Shown one piece after another: positions 44,941 to 58,302 of a stretch of DNA of 64,000 nt. Each line of letters begins with the position of its first letter. The stretch's first letter is position 1. The notes beneath the pieces were generated by a model. The model was not told the DNA's origin. It did not search any database and was given only the letters and a program-made list of their open reading frames with translations. Position numbers and translations under genes: made by a program. The stretch comes from Stachybotrys elegans (lineage: Eukaryota > Ascomycota > Sordariomycetes > Hypocreales > Stachybotryaceae), in NCBI GenBank assembly GCA_020746835.1, contig JAGPNK010000002.1:2976001-3040000 (forward strand). The letters are read 5' to 3'.

Positions 44941-46626
44941 GGAGAGAGTCCTCTTTCCCAAAGCAAGCTCAGCAGCTATGGCCCGGGATGGCGTGGTATT
45001 AGGCAAATAAATGGGCATTGGGACAATGGAGGGAGGGATTCAGCAAGATATTATTCCCCTGCCGGGAGCAGCCAGCCCCCGATCCAAGGCAGATGGCCGG
45101 ATGGGCGGAGGCTGCGTGGGACGGGCGGCAAGGATTACCTTGACCCCGTTGGTATAGCCGAAAATCGACGCGCTGCTCCGGGTTTGGGCAGGTCATCGCG
45201 GGCCATAGCAAAGTTGGAACGAACGGATTCCAACGACTAGTGGAACAAACGGCCGAGCGGTAGAGCAGAGCATGGCGGAAAGGGAGGAGGAGCTAGCATG
45301 TGAGCGAGGGCATCCATCGTCCGTCAATCTCATCGGATGCCAATGGCCCTTTTCTCGACGCGATCCAGAAGCTGTACTCCGTACCTACCCAGCATAACTT
45401 GGCTGGCTCAGCTCCTGGTATCACTCGGTGAGAGAGAGACACGCAAGCCAATCCAATACGTTGACTCAGAAAGACTCCGGCTCTGCCTTACGACATATGG
45501 ACATATGTAAACAAGCCCCCCTCCCCCCATGCAGCGGCATGTCGATCTTCTTCCACGAGCACCCCGTTAGCTGTGCCCATCTCCTCAGGAAGAACGAAAC
45601 CCCCCAGGGGGGTCTCCGACTCCGATGTGGCGGCTTGCGTGTGCATGCGCGCGTGTCTGTGTGTGTGTGTCTTCAGCTGGAACGAGCGCGTCAAGCTAGA
45701 CGGTGATACCGTATTTGTGCCTGTCCCAAGAGGGATATGATCGATTGGCCGTGACGTCGAGATGCCTTTTCGAGGTGGGCCGTCGAGATCGATTGACCAT
45801 CAACCTCCATCAATGACATCTCTGTCTCTCTACCGGCCCCCCTTCCCCGTAGGCGTATTGGATCAACATCTTTCGTTGTTTCTTTCTTAGCATGGCCTAA
45901 AGGTTATTCTTTTTTTCCTTTTTTCTTACTTCTCTTTTTTTTTTTGGTCGCCCTGGTTGCGGCGGGATGTGGCTTGCAACCAGGAACATGGAAAAGGCAA
46001 TTCGAACCCATGTCTTAGCTGTCCCTTTTCTTCTTCTTGTGCCTGTAAGACGTCTAGCGTAACGCCATTTTAGGCATGGCGAGCCAATGTTTTTTTTCCC
46101 CAATGGGTATGGCGAGGCTGCAATTCATCAGCATGTTTCTTCTTCTCTCTCTCTCACGGTGACATTGATGCCGAGCGACAAAGAGGGGAGAAATAAAAGG
46201 CAGACACAAAGGAAGATGAAACAGCAGTAGCGAACAGAGGGTGGCGGAGGAGATACTCCCCAGAAATTCCCTTCAAGCCTCATCGGCATGTCCTTTTTCT
46301 TTTCGATCTTTTTTCTCCTTCTGCCTGTATTGTATTTTTATTTTTTTGCTAAATCCCCTGTCACAAGGTCTCCCCGCCAGGTTCAGGCGAGCCAGAGCAA
46401 GCTGGTCTCAGTGGGGCCACAGGGGGGGTCCAGGCGCGATGGGCCGTCCAGGGAAAAGAGTCGAGAAAGCTTGGCTAGGCTTGGTCTAACAGGTGTGAAT
46501 CTGCATTACTTGCACCGAGTATAGCTGCCAAGATACCTACCCAGGTGTACGGTGGGGAATTTGTCTGTCGAGTACCTCGTGGCAGCACTTTAGGCGGCTG
46601 CATCTCTGATTTTTGGCTGTATTCGA

Positions 46627-46644
46627 TACCTACATATGTAGGTA
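46627..46644. repeat. 18-bp perfect palindrome
   Basis: TACCTACATATGTAGGTA equals its own reverse complement. It lies in gene-free DNA and shares the TACCTA word with the palindromes at 43.2-43.3 kb. Confidence 0.9.
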
Positions 46645-49317
46645 CCTATGAGTAAGAAGATTTCTGGATTCGGCCATTTCTGGGGCTACAGCATTGCAAT
46701 TCCTATGTAGTATGGATGTACATAGTCGGTCGTGTCTGGGTATCGAACTGTCATATTATTGCGGAGAGTGGATTTTTGTGCGGCCGTGCCTCGACGGCGC
46801 TGGTCCCGGTTATTTATTGCTCCCGTCACACCCCGGGCGGCACTGCCAGGAGGTATTCATACTATTGCAACTCTAATCTGCTTTGCCTTGGTCAAGACGC
46901 TATGTATGTTGTTTATGCCTGTGGAGGCGCCCCCTATTATTATCGTCATGGCCATCTCCATCTCATCGTGGCCATCATCATCCTGACCGCGTGGCTTATA
47001 CCTTGGCTTTTGGTTTTTGGGTTTGGGTTTGAGTTTGAGTTTGCCTCTACTTGTCTGCATCCATGCAGGTGTAGATCCGGCGTCAAGTGATGCTGTAAGA
47101 CATGCGCCGCTGTGGTACATGATCCGTCATCCGCCTCTGCCTCCAGGAGCTGCAACCTACCCGGCAGCTGTCCTCTTGGTGATGATTTACCGCTGCTATA
47201 ATTGATTGTGGTAGGATACACCGCCGCTGGGATTCCATCGTTGATGTCTGTCTCTGTCCGTCTGCCTGCCTGTTTGTCTGTCTGGTGTGCATTGTCCATG
47301 GGCTGGTCAAGACAATGCAACGATGCTCAAAGTGACACAACCTATGGATATATTTCTGTCTGTCTCGCCGCCCAATCGCTGGTTCGGGTGTCTCGTGCAT
47401 GTAGTCACTCGTCACGCGGCTCTGCAGCATGGCCGGGCCCATGTTCCAGTTCCTGTCAGCTCGCGCGCCGCTGAGGTCGACTGTGACGTGGTTCCAACTG
47501 GATAACAATGCAGGGGCTGCCATGGCACAACACTCATCAACCGGAGCGCAGATCAATTGCCCGATTGACAGGCACAGGAACAGACAGACAGAAACAGAAA
47601 CAGAAACGGACAGTATAGAGTGCAGCGTGTAACTATCAACGTGCCGAGTTAGTTGGTAGAGGTATGTAGAGAAGTTGGAACTGGGCCTGTCTGCTGGCAG
47701 GCGAACCAGACATGTGAAGACAACGGCTCTGGGTGGACGGACGTCTCTCTCCCATGTCGGCAATGCTGGTCTGGGAGCCACCTCCACCGTCCTCGTATCA
47801 CCAACACCAACCTCTCACTCCGCACAGGATTTGCCCACCTGCGATCGATCCTCACCACTACTATCCGCACTCATATCGAGCACCTTGCGCCAGGGGGAGC
47901 GGTGTGGACTTTGCTCGGGCTGAGTGGCTTGCCAATGACCTCGGAGGCTGGCTGGGCTGTCGCAGCCACCTATCAGGTTCAAAAGTCTCGGTCTTTGTTG
48001 AGACATTGCCCCTCTCAAACGAACTGGAGAGAGCATGGACAATGAATGGGCTGAATCGATGCCGGGATATGACCGCGTTGAACTGAGTCGAGTCCGAAGC
48101 CGCCGACCAGCGTCTCTCTTTCATGTCTCATATTCCCATACCCTCTCCCTCTCCGTCTAAGCCGGAGAGAGACTCGCCCGTTGTTGTGCACCGCAACCAT
48201 TCTTGACTCTGTCCACCGAAACGAACTCGAATACACGAAGAAGAGAACCATCGACGGGTCAAAATGACGGGATATTCCTAGTGCAGCAAGTAGGCGGGTT
48301 CAGCTCAACACAAGACGCTGGTCAACCCCAACCAACGGGTCCATCGTATATAACGATGGGGGAATTGGAATTCGCCCGAGCGATTATAAAGCATTCCCCA
48401 GGCCCGACCAGTCATATCAAGCCGAGAATAAGAGAGGGAGAGTACAACTAGAGACAGAGAGACAGAAAAAGCTTAACGTGAAGCTTGTCGTTTGTAGCAG
48501 TGGGCCCAATTCTCTTGGCCTTTTTTCTTCTTTTTTTCTTTCTCCTAACAGACGGAACCTGCCTGATCCCAGCCAGTACGGAGTTGAATGGGGAACATGT
48601 ATCAGCCGCAACCCTCCTCCTCCTCATCGCGTCTCCTACCACGGGATAGAAGAGAAAAAAGATGCAGGGCCTCGTGCTCCGAAACGTGTTTCCCAAACGA
48701 TCTGCAAAAGAACTTACCTTGCCCAATGGATGATCCCCCCTCGCCACCTCCTGGCGGCAGGCTTCCGACCAGGGACAGTCAGTGTCCGTCAAAGCGCAAT
48801 CGCGTTGCCCCGTCGCTCTGCCTCCTGGTTCGTTGGCTGGTGTAACTGACCGTGTCGCAGAATCTAGCTTGCCGCAACGCTCTGCATGTGCTACTACTGT
48901 AGCTCCGTGGAAACGTGGAGCCCATTGCTGTTCTCATACCTCTTCCGCGCGTTTGCCCCCCCGGGAGGACCCTGTTTATATTAATATCCCCTCGTGCTTC
49001 TTGTAGCAATTGCCATCGCGGTAGTTGGTAGTCGAGTTTAGTAAGGTGGTCCAGCGTGTAGAAATGTAGCCCTTGACCTTGTAGAGAATGTCATGCCGTG
49101 GATCAGAAGCTATGGCCGTAGCTTCACACGCTCTTCTCCAACGAGCTAAAAAGCCCTCCTTCCTGTTGGGCGCGACGGACTTGTTGGATCTACCTCTTTC
49201 CCTCTTTTCCCTCCAACCTTCCTTCCTTCAACCAACCAACTAGCTGGGTAGAATCGCGATTAGGCTGTGGGTTGAGCTCACTCCTGTCCATCTCCCATCA
49301 CCATCAATTGCCTCTCA

Positions 49318-49370
<53 letters not shown>
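49318..49370. repeat. (CATTTTC)n 7-bp tandem repeat upstream of the CDF gene
   Basis: About seven and a half perfect copies of the heptamer CATTTTC end 167 bp before the start codon of the CDF transporter, so the array sits in its promoter or 5' leader. Confidence 0.92.
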
Positions 49371-49537
49371 ATTTCTGTCTCTTCCTCTTGCTTTGGCCCT
49401 GCTCGTTATCCGTGATACTCTGCACCGGTTTCCTTTCATTGCTGCGGTTCCTCGACCTATCTATCCTATTTACTACGTCACCCAAAAACACCAAGCCGCC
49501 ACCATCACTATCGTCGTCTCAACCACAACCTCCCACA

Positions 49538-51531
49538 ATGACCACCACGCCCGCCAGCCCCGGCCCAAACGCCCGCTTCATCCCACGCCCGCTCATCCTC
49601 AATGGCGACGACTCTAGCCTTCTCGGCACGCGCAGCGGCACCCTCGCTACCCTCCTCCGCAATCGCTCCCAGCAGCACGTCGGCTCTTGGCCTCCCAACC
49701 AACACCACCACAATGGCTCTCGCGACGCCCCCGGCGACGAGGAGGCTGCCCTCCCCCTGCTTCGCGGCGCACCAAAGCCTCCCGCCAGCGAGGAGATTGA
49801 GCGCCTCCTTATGAACGAGAGCCGCATGAGCCAGATCCTCAACGGGCCCCAGGCGCGAAGCATGAGCCTCATTGGCAAAAGCAACCCCCGATACCGCTGG
49901 GAGCGCTACTGGAAGGGCGAGGAGGAGCTCAAGACCATGACCAAGCCACTGTAAGTCCCCATCAAGCCCATCTGGCTCTGGCTCTGCGCCGCCTACGACC
50001 AGGCTGCTGACGTTCCCCCAGGCGCAAGTACTATGAGCGCACCAACGAACTCATTGAGCAGTACCTCTACATCGATTGCTTGCTCGACTCGGCCATTCCC
50101 CACGAGCTGCTTAACGAGTACTCGGCCGAGCTTGATGCCTCCGCCTTCAAGCCCCAAGACGCCCCCGAGACCATTGACGAGGAGCCCACGCGCACCCCGG
50201 AGCGCTCAAGCACCATCTCCTACGGCACCGTCTCCTCCCCCAACACTTCCTCCGCCACATCTACCACCGCCGTCGGCTCGGCCCAGATCCGCCGCACCCC
50301 AAAGGACATCTTCCGAGCCACCGAGGACATGCCGCTTCTGCAACCGGACAACACGGGTGCGCCGCTGTCTGCCTCCTCCGCCACCTTGACTGGTCCGACG
50401 CCCAACCTACCTTGGCTCGAGGATGCCGAGATTGACAGCGACGACCCCATTGTGAGCCTTGCCATCTGGATCAACATGATTGCCAACATCATCCTACTCG
50501 CCGGTAAACTCATCGTTGTCTTCTCCGTGCCCTCCATGTCCGTCCTGGCCAGTCTGGTCGACGCCGTCCTCGACTTCCTCAGCACAGCAATCGTTTACAT
50601 CACTACGCGCTTGATCTCTTCAAGCCAGAAGGACCAATACAACTACCCCGTTGGTCGTCGCAGGTGAGTTTCCTTGGCGCAATCGCCACATGTTCCGCGA
50701 CCCGTGAAAGTGCTAACCATGCTCGCAGGCTGGAACCTCTGGGTGTTCTCGTCTTCTCCGTCATCATGATCACCTCCTTCACGCAGGTGGCCCTCGAGTC
50801 CACCCAGCGTTTGGCTGGTCCCAACCACGAAATCCTGGAGCTGGGTGTCCCTGCTCTGGCCATCATGCTAGGAACCATTATCATCAAGGGTGGGTGCTGG
50901 ATCTGGTGCCGTCTCGTCAAGAACTCCAGTGTCCGAGCCTTGTAAGTCCTTCCCCTCAGCCCATAATCTCTCCGTACTGCTGCTCACCATCGACTTCAGA
51001 GCCGACGATGCCATGACGGATGTCATCTTCAACGCTGGCTCCATTTTCTTCCCCATTGGTAAGTCGATCCCCCCTATATACAATTCCAAAAACCAATTTT
51101 ATACTTACACAACCGTTCTGCGTGCAGTCGGCTTCTACGCCCGCATATGGTGGATGGATGCTCTTGGCGGTCTCCTCCTGTCACTCGTTGTCATCATCAA
51201 CTGGTCCCAGACATCAGCACACCACGTCCGCAACTTGACGGGCTTCTCCGCGCACCCCGACGAGCGCAACCTCCTGCTCTACCTCACCATGCGCTTCGCC
51301 ACTGCCATCCGAAAGATCCAGAACCTCCGAGCCTACCACGCCGGCGACAAGCTCTTCGTCGAGGTTGACATTGTCCTGTCCGCCAACACGCCCCTCAAGG
51401 ATAGCCACGACCTTAGCGAGGTCCTGACCTACTTCCTCGAGTCGGTGCCTATTGTCGACCGGGCCTTTGTCCACGTCGACTACGCTACGTACAATGCACC
51501 AACTCACATCCTTAAGTCAGCAGCTGCGTAA
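49538..51531 (+). CDS. Cation diffusion facilitator, Mn-type (CDF/MTP family)
   Basis: Five exons, 49538-49950, 50022-50663, 50729-50941, 51000-51058 and 51128-51531, give 576 residues; introns are 71, 65, 58 and 69 nt and all junctions keep frame. The long cytosolic N-terminus (about 1-285) is Ser/Pro-rich with a conserved helical patch NPRYRWERYWKGEEELKT. The CDF membrane domain starts at about 290. Helix 2 carries DAVLD (D318, D322) and helix 5 carries DAMTD (D426, D430); paired DxxxD motifs are the signature of manganese-selecting CDF proteins, as in plant MTP8-MTP11. The C-terminal cytosolic metal-binding domain is seen at KLFVEVDIVLSANTPL and VHVDY. It should export Mn2+ from the cytosol into an organelle or out of the cell. 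Tail-to-tail with STT4. Confidence 0.9.
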
Positions 51532-51851
51532 AGAATCGTCCAGCGGGCACATATGAATATTGGGTCAACAGTATCAACCAATCTTCACCCGGGGAGTAGA
51601 TGGATACATGGACGGACATATTGCAACCAACTGCATGTACAAATGCCCTTTTTTTATTTCCTTGCTGGGTTTTCAGGATCGAGGCGTCGAAGAAAGTGTG
51701 TTTATTAAAATGCCCGATGCGCATCCCGGTTTGTAGGATATTCTAGCGAGAAAAGGGGTTTGTTTACTCAACAAACAGAAAAAAAACCCAGTATATAGCG
51801 AGAGAAAAGAATACTGTAAAAAGCGAAACCGTAATCCAAAAAAAATCCACC
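51532..51851. other. Convergent 3' region, CDF and STT4
   Basis: 320 bp of AT-rich sequence with A-runs (about 51778-51786 and 51838-51845) between two facing stop codons. Confidence 0.65.
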
Positions 51852-54800
51852 TTAGTACGGAATGCCGTTGGTGAGGAGCTGGAACTGATCATAGATGCCA
51901 GTGCTGTAGCTGGCGTAGCTCTTCCTGATGAGGTCCTTCATAAAGTCTGCCGCCTCGCGGTCGCTCTTGTCCAGGACGAAGCGCTCCTTGAAATGCTTGA
52001 CACTCTCGGGCTTGAAGCAGGGGAGGCCGCTGTCCATCATGAGCAGGACAATCTGGCTCAGCTTCTCGCAGTGCTGCCTGCTGGCGAGGAAGGCCTTGAT
52101 GCAGAGCTCCTCGAACCACTTGAAGCTCTGGTGGTCCGTCGACCCGCCCATGACGGCCACCATCTCGTGCGTGAGCTTGAAAGGGGCGCGCTCGAACTTG
52201 ATGCCGCCGGGCGCGATGTCGAAGCAGAACCCAAAGTCGATGTGGAGGATGTGGCCGGCGTCGTCTATCATGATGTTGCCGTTGTGGCGGTCCTTGAACT
52301 GCAGCAGGAACGAGATGACCGAGTAGGCGGCCATCGACTTGACAAAGTTGTTGCGGGCGCGCTGGAACTGGCGCGAGTCCTCGTTGCCGTACTTGGAGAT
52401 GAAGTACTCGTGAAGGCCATTGACGGCCTCGCGACCGAGCATGTCTCGCGAGATGGAGTGGGGCAGGACTTCAATCACACCGCAGCCCGGGGCTGTGGCC
52501 GTCACGCGGTACGGGTACACGTACACGTCGAGGCCGACGTCATGGAAGATGCCGCGAAACGCGGCAATCATCTGCAGCGCCAGGACATCTTGCCGGCAGT
52601 CGTCGCCAACCTTGAAGATGGCAGACTGCCATGTTTCCACCGTGTTCTCCTGCGGCACCTTTTCGTGCTTGACGGCATCCTCCAGCATCTCATTGACTTC
52701 GCCGAGGCCTCCGCCCTTGGCCTTTTTAATGCGGAATGTAGCCATGTAGGGCGCCTTGGCGTGACTCTGCAGCGGCCTGCCCGAGGTTCTGTCGATGCCA
52801 ATGACAACGCCGTCAGGGTCGCAGGGGAGGTAGACGCCCACCTCCACCTTGATCTTGCGCAGCTCCTCGTCAATCTTGAGCTTCTTCTCCGGCTTGGAGG
52901 CCTTGATGAGAGGCTTCAGCTTGCCCGAGATGCTGGTGACCTCGTCGAAGAAGGAAAACTCTCGCTCGTAAAAGTCTCGGTCTACGGATGCAAAGCTGTC
53001 CACCATCTTGGTCATGACGCTGTCCAATGTCGGCTTGATCTCGTCGGCCACCTGAGCGTCGTCGTCCTTGTACGAATTCGCCTTCATGTTCCAGATGATT
53101 TGATGCGCGAAGAGCTGAGAGAACTGCGCCGTCTCGAGGATGTAGCGCTCCACATATCCAAGAGCATCGTATCTCAGGGTTTGGACAATCTGAGGGACGT
53201 AGAAGAATGTCACATCGACATTGTGGCTCTCAAGAGCTCGCATAGCATACTGGAGTATGTATGGGTGGTTCTTGTAAGCTGGCAGGAACATGGTCACTGC
53301 TGTGATTGGATTTACGGGCTCCCAGAAGAGGAGGTGCTGCGATCAAGTTAGAGAGGGCTTCAGTTGGGGAAAATCGAGTTTGTCTGCTTACCTTCAGCTG
53401 TGGGCCAACATCATCGGGCAGCTGACCGCCAAACATGAGGGGCAAGGCCTCCGGTTCGAAGATGGCCTTCTCGGGCATACTCAGGAGCAGGAATCTCACA
53501 TCCCGATGGAGACGTGGGAAGTGGAAACGAGTCGTCAACTCGATAGCGATTGCGGGATCCTGCCACCAAGCAGTGCGAACAAGGTGAGCAAGAGCACTCT
53601 CAACTGCAGCCTTGGGCGGACTATTGACCCCAGGGGTAACCTTATTTTGGCTGAGAGGGTTGATCCAAACCGCGAGCCGGGCCTGCTCACTCTCGACCAG
53701 CAGATGCAGCAGCTGCTCCTTGAGCTGGAGCGACTTGACGTTGCCGACCGTGTGTGCTCCAATGACAGACACCAAATTCAGAGCTGCAATCACATCTGAA
53801 AGCAGTCGAAGTTCGGTCTTTAGCTGAAGAACGTTGCTTCCAAAGGACCATCTGGGTGCGCTCCTAAACCATCCGAGACCTGCTGACAGGATCTTGTCTT
53901 TCAGCCTCCACTGGGCAATTGCACTCAGAGTCGTGCTGTACCGAAGGACTCGGAGACCAAATAGAACAACTTGGAAGCGGATCTCACGGGCCATGGGATG
54001 TGACGCAGATTCCTTCAGAGCGTCCAAAGTGAGATCCAGCATACGCAGGAACACTCGGTGTGTATCAGGGCTACCAAGGCGAATAGCATTGAAATGGCTG
54101 CTGAAGAAATGCAAGAGACGCGTATGAGGCGATAGGATATCGTGGACCAGCTGCCTCTTCTTTGCCACCGTCTCCGAGTCGGTCGGGGCAAATTCTTCTC
54201 GTAGGAAGAATGGGTCAGGGTGCGTCAGAGCTGGGTTGAAGAGTCCGACACGTCGTGTAATAGTGAATTCCCATTGCTGGACAATCTCGTTGAGGAGCTT
54301 GGACTCTAGGCGAGGATTTTCGTTCATGACACCGAGCCACAGTGACACACCAAGCTTGATCGACTGCTTCGTGAAGAGGGCAAATGGGATGCTGACGAGG
54401 TAACGAGCCACGGGAGACTCGTCCCTGTGGCTTCGGCAGAGCAGGGCCGCTGCCCGCCTGAGGATATCCCTCACCTCATTCAACGATGTGCTTCTCTTGC
54501 TGAGAATCCTGGCCTCAACATGGGCCAAAGCCGTTGCCGCATTGGCACTTTCCGTGACAGAAGATTGCGTGAATGACGATCTTCTGTTCAGGTGCATGAA
54601 ACTCATCAAGGCCGTTCCGCGGTCTGGGAGCGTTTCGCCATAACGGTACTCCTGACGAGTGGTGTATTGCGCAATGAGGTCCGACGTTGCGTTAATCTCA
54701 CACTCACCGACCTTTTGCAAGGACTGCAGGCGCTGATCCGATGATGGTATCAAGGATCCCAATTCGAGAGCCACGGACCTTCCCAGAGAGATGTGACCAT

Positions 54801-57800
54801 ACGCGCCATCATCGTTGTACTCGGACAGATAGGTCTGTAGAAGCCCCTTGACATCCATTGGCGCAAGGTTGATGACGGTGCTGATCCAGACCTTGGCCTT
54901 GCGTTGCAGAATGTCCAAGGTCCATCGTCTGAATTCGTAATCGTCTGAGAGCTCAACCGTGACATTGCCAAGATCCGACGTAAACGTTGATCTGGGAGCA
55001 TAGACATCTGTCTCCGCCTCATAGCAGCTCAGCCACATCAATGTCAACAACTCTAGAAGGGCAAAGAGCGACGACCTGTGGCACAAGGCTGAAGGTACAT
55101 CGCGAATGATGCGATCCGCACAGTTGAATGCAGCTTGCTGCACCCTCTCGATTCGATGACAGCAACCGACAAAGAGCGCGGCCAGTTGGGTAGCAGCATA
55201 CTGAGCTGAGAAGCTGGGCTCGGTGGCGCTCAGCGTCTTGCGCAGATACTTTTCGATAACAGCCCCGGCAATGCCCTCCATGGTATTGCTGACCTCACTC
55301 TTGCGCATGCTCGGCTCCAAGAAGTACGGCAAGGTCTTGGTGCAATCTCCTGCGTCTGCCCGGAGGCTTTCCACGAGGTAGGCTGCCTGAAGGAAGATGA
55401 CTTTCCTGTAACTCAAGCTTCTGATGTCGGCTGCCTTGGAAGGGATGAGCTCGCTGAGCTGAGACTTTTGCATCGTCTCACGCTCATTACTGTTGCCCCG
55501 CCTCAGCACAGTGTTGAGCTCGATATCGCTCTCTACTTGCTCGGTGCGCTGCTCTGCAACCAAAGGAGGAGAGTGCACGGCGATCATGCGAAGCTCGTTT
55601 ATGTACTTCTTGCCGCGCTCCGTGGTAGTCATGAAACCGTGCACTACTATGTTGAACCATGCATCCCGAAGCAGCGAGTACGTCTCTTCATTCACCAGAG
55701 GCTGGGAGGCAAGGTCATTAGACGACATGAGCATGGCCAGAGGCCGAAGGAGCTCTGCGATCTCTTGCGCTGCCAGCTGAACATCTGATTCCTTGGTGTG
55801 TCCGGGAGAGTGAGCATCTCCCAAGGCCGTAATACTTTCCAAGAGGTGCTCCCAGTAAATATCAAAGAGTGGAGAGCCTCTTCGCAAGTTGGCCGAGATA
55901 TGCATACGGCCTTTCATTACCTACTCAAGTCAGTATGCATTTTTGAATATCTCCAAGTCATCACCTACAGCAGCGAGCACAAACTCTGCTTCTCTGACAA
56001 CTCCGATATGGCAGAGCTTGGTATACGTCTTAAGGAGAGATCGGAACTCGGATTGTCCGCCGGTGAGGGCCAGTTCAGCCGCCCCCGTAATGATTTGCGC
56101 ATCGACAGTGGTGTTCACTTTTTCAATCTTCTGCAGAAGCATGGACTGGGCAAGAGCAGTAATCTTCTCGTCCTCACAAGCAGTGGCGATGCTGCAAATG
56201 GCTTGAATGACGTTCTGGTAAGTGGTGGCTGTTTCCTCCTCGCAGCTCATCTGCAGCGAGATGGAGCTGCCCATAGAATGGCGGCCAGCATAGATTGCTG
56301 AGGGCATGCCACCTTCGGAGCCAGCCATGCCGTTAGCTTGACCATTGGCCAGCGAAGACTCGGACCCTGGGCTGAGCACGTTGCCGAGCGTGTACAAAGT
56401 GCTGATGACGGCATCTTTGGAGAGCATCTTCATCACGAACGCAAGACTCTTGCATGCCACAGCAACCGTATCGCCGCACGGGGATGATTGGACGAGGAAT
56501 CGCGGCAGGGCTCGGCTGACGGCAGATGCATATGCTGGTGAGACATGGCACACGAGGGCCAGACACCGAAGGACAACCGAAGCGAGAGTCTCGTCGGCCA
56601 TCTGCAGGGGATCCTCTAGTGATTCCTGGAGCCACGCCATGAGGTTGTCTACATCGGCAGCCTCCTCGTTAAGAAGGGTGCAGTTCAGGAAGGAAACTAG
56701 AGCTGCAGACTTGACAGCGTAGGCGAGCTTCTGCTGGTGCGGCGACCCCAGGCGAACAAAGTCTGCACCAGCATCGAGATAGCTCATCTGCTCCAGGGTC
56801 AGGCCGGCATACATCTCAATAGAGTGGAGGTCGGCTTCCCCGACCCGTTCGGAGTCCGGGTCAAGCTCTCCTTTCCTCGACATCAGCAGGTCTAGGATGT
56901 GCGTCTGTCTCAGAACGGCGGCATCCGCAATCAAAAGGGACGTGCTCGAAACCACCAGCCACGTGAAGCTACGCTGGAGAAGCATTGCCCCGAGGGGCCT
57001 CCCGGCCGAGGAGTACTGGCGCAGGTGTCGCTTCCACTGCTTTACGTCGCGATCTTGGCTGTGCGAGTTACGGATAGTGGAGAGGGAGGTCTCTACAGCC
57101 ACGAGAAACGGTTCCGACAAGATCTGACGGACCTTCTGGATCAGCCCAAGCCGACCGCCAGCCTTCCAGAAGTCTGTCTGCGCAGAAGCGGCATCGAGGA
57201 AGCCAAGGAGTGCGACAGCGACGGTAGTAGTTCGGATCGCATCCTCGAGATGCGGAGTCTCGAGATCGCCGCCCTGTGGCGACAAGATACTATCCGTAGT
57301 CCGGCTGCATGCGTTGACAAACGCCCATATCCCGTCAGTCACTGTTTCCTGCAGGTCGACGTAGTTTAGGCCCAACGACAGCAGGGCCCCGGCAACATGG
57401 AATGTAAGTGATTCGGTCGGCGATGGGTCGATGTGGCGGAAGAAAGGGGACGGGACGAATGCCTGGACGTGGGCCTCGAGCATGTAGGGGAGAAGCTGAT
57501 AGGAGAGCTTCTGGGCGCTTTGGCTCGACTGGATGTTGGGCGCTGTCTTGCACAAAGCAAGGAGAACCTCGAACTCGCGGATCGACTAATAATAAAATGA
57601 TGCGTCAGTTGGAGTTCAATTTCCAAGTAGACACGGGAACGAACCATTGGCACACGGCCCAAAGACGTAGGTGGCCTGGATCCTCCATTGGAATAGTCCC
57701 TGGCTTTCCCAACCACATGGCATGCTCTACACAGCTTGTCGAGGTCGGACCGGTCAAAGGAGGTCGTAGAGCTACTGGCCGACAGCGAGGCTATCTTCTC

Positions 57801-57830
57801 CAGCGCTCTGGCGCGGATGGGTCGAGACAT
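51852..57830 (-). CDS. STT4: Phosphatidylinositol 4-kinase STT4 (type III alpha)
   Basis: Four exons, 57830-57645, 57585-55969, 55920-53392 and 53336-51852, give 1938 residues, close to yeast Stt4 (1900). Introns are 59, 48 and 55 nt, all in phase 0. The first donor is GTTCGT; it was chosen because it joins RVPM to SIREFEVLLALCK. Exons 1-3 encode the long helical solenoid and PIK region. The C-terminal kinase domain shows the nucleotide loop segment GIDRTSGRPLQSHAKAPY, GDDCRQDVLALQM, the catalytic loop DRHNGN (D1793) and the DFG motif (D1811). The enzyme makes PI4P at the plasma membrane with Ypp1/Efr3 and feeds the PKC cell-wall pathway; these partners are known in yeast, not seen here. Head-to-head with PRE7 across 472 bp. 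Confidence 0.93.
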
Positions 57831-58302
57831 TTCGACTATTTGAGGTGGCCCCGCGGAGAGAATAGGCTTGGTAGTCGGACAGGTGAGGCCGCCCCAGGTC
57901 AAACTCTTTGTCCAAGCTGATGGAAGTGATGCACGATGCCCTCTCACGGCTGGCCTAGAAATGACGGACCCAGCAATCCAGGGGATAGTCGTATCCATGT
58001 ATCTGAAGCCGGACGACCCCGCTTAGTCATCTGAGCTACCTCCAGGCTAGAATGGGGTATGCAATCATGTATCTCTCTTGCTACTTTCTATGGCGAGGTA
58101 CTTTGATGCACAGCTACCTGGCAAGGCTGCCAGCTTGACGCGTGCACCACCAACCTCAACCCCATGCAAGCTATCATCATCAAGCTGCTATCGACATCCT
58201 GATCAACCTCGGACGACGACGCCATCAAGCCCGAAGCTTACAACCAGCACACATACCAGAGGGACCATCTTCGAGTGTAGTAGATACGCTCGAATCGCCA
58301 AG
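57831..58302. promoter_or_regulatory. Shared divergent promoter of STT4 and PRE7
   Basis: 472 bp between outward-facing start codons of two essential-type genes. The STT4 frame stays open upstream to 57998, but that part looks like leader. No specific regulator site was recognised. Confidence 0.5.

Larger units (their letters stand above)
41899..49537. other. Gene-poor intergenic region, 7.6 kb
   Basis: Lies between the 5' ends of two divergently transcribed genes. Contains no open frame with a recognisable domain or coherent spliced structure. It is rich in TACCTA/TAGGTA words and palindromes (43199-43218, 43282-43301, 46627-46644), homopolymer T runs, an ACACAGAG repeat (44913-44940), GT repeats near 45656, and a 7-bp tandem repeat just before the CDF gene. 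It may hold long 5' leaders or non-coding RNAs, but nothing can be defined from sequence. Confidence 0.6.

Noticed and set aside
45990..46090. GGGTTCGAATTGCC (- strand), resembling a tRNA B box
   Set aside because: The T stem does not pair and no matching A box, anticodon stem or acceptor stem could be built around it.
57985..58045. GGTAGCTCAGATGACTAAG (- strand), resembling a tRNA A box
   Set aside because: The D stem does not close and no anticodon stem or B box lies at the right distance.
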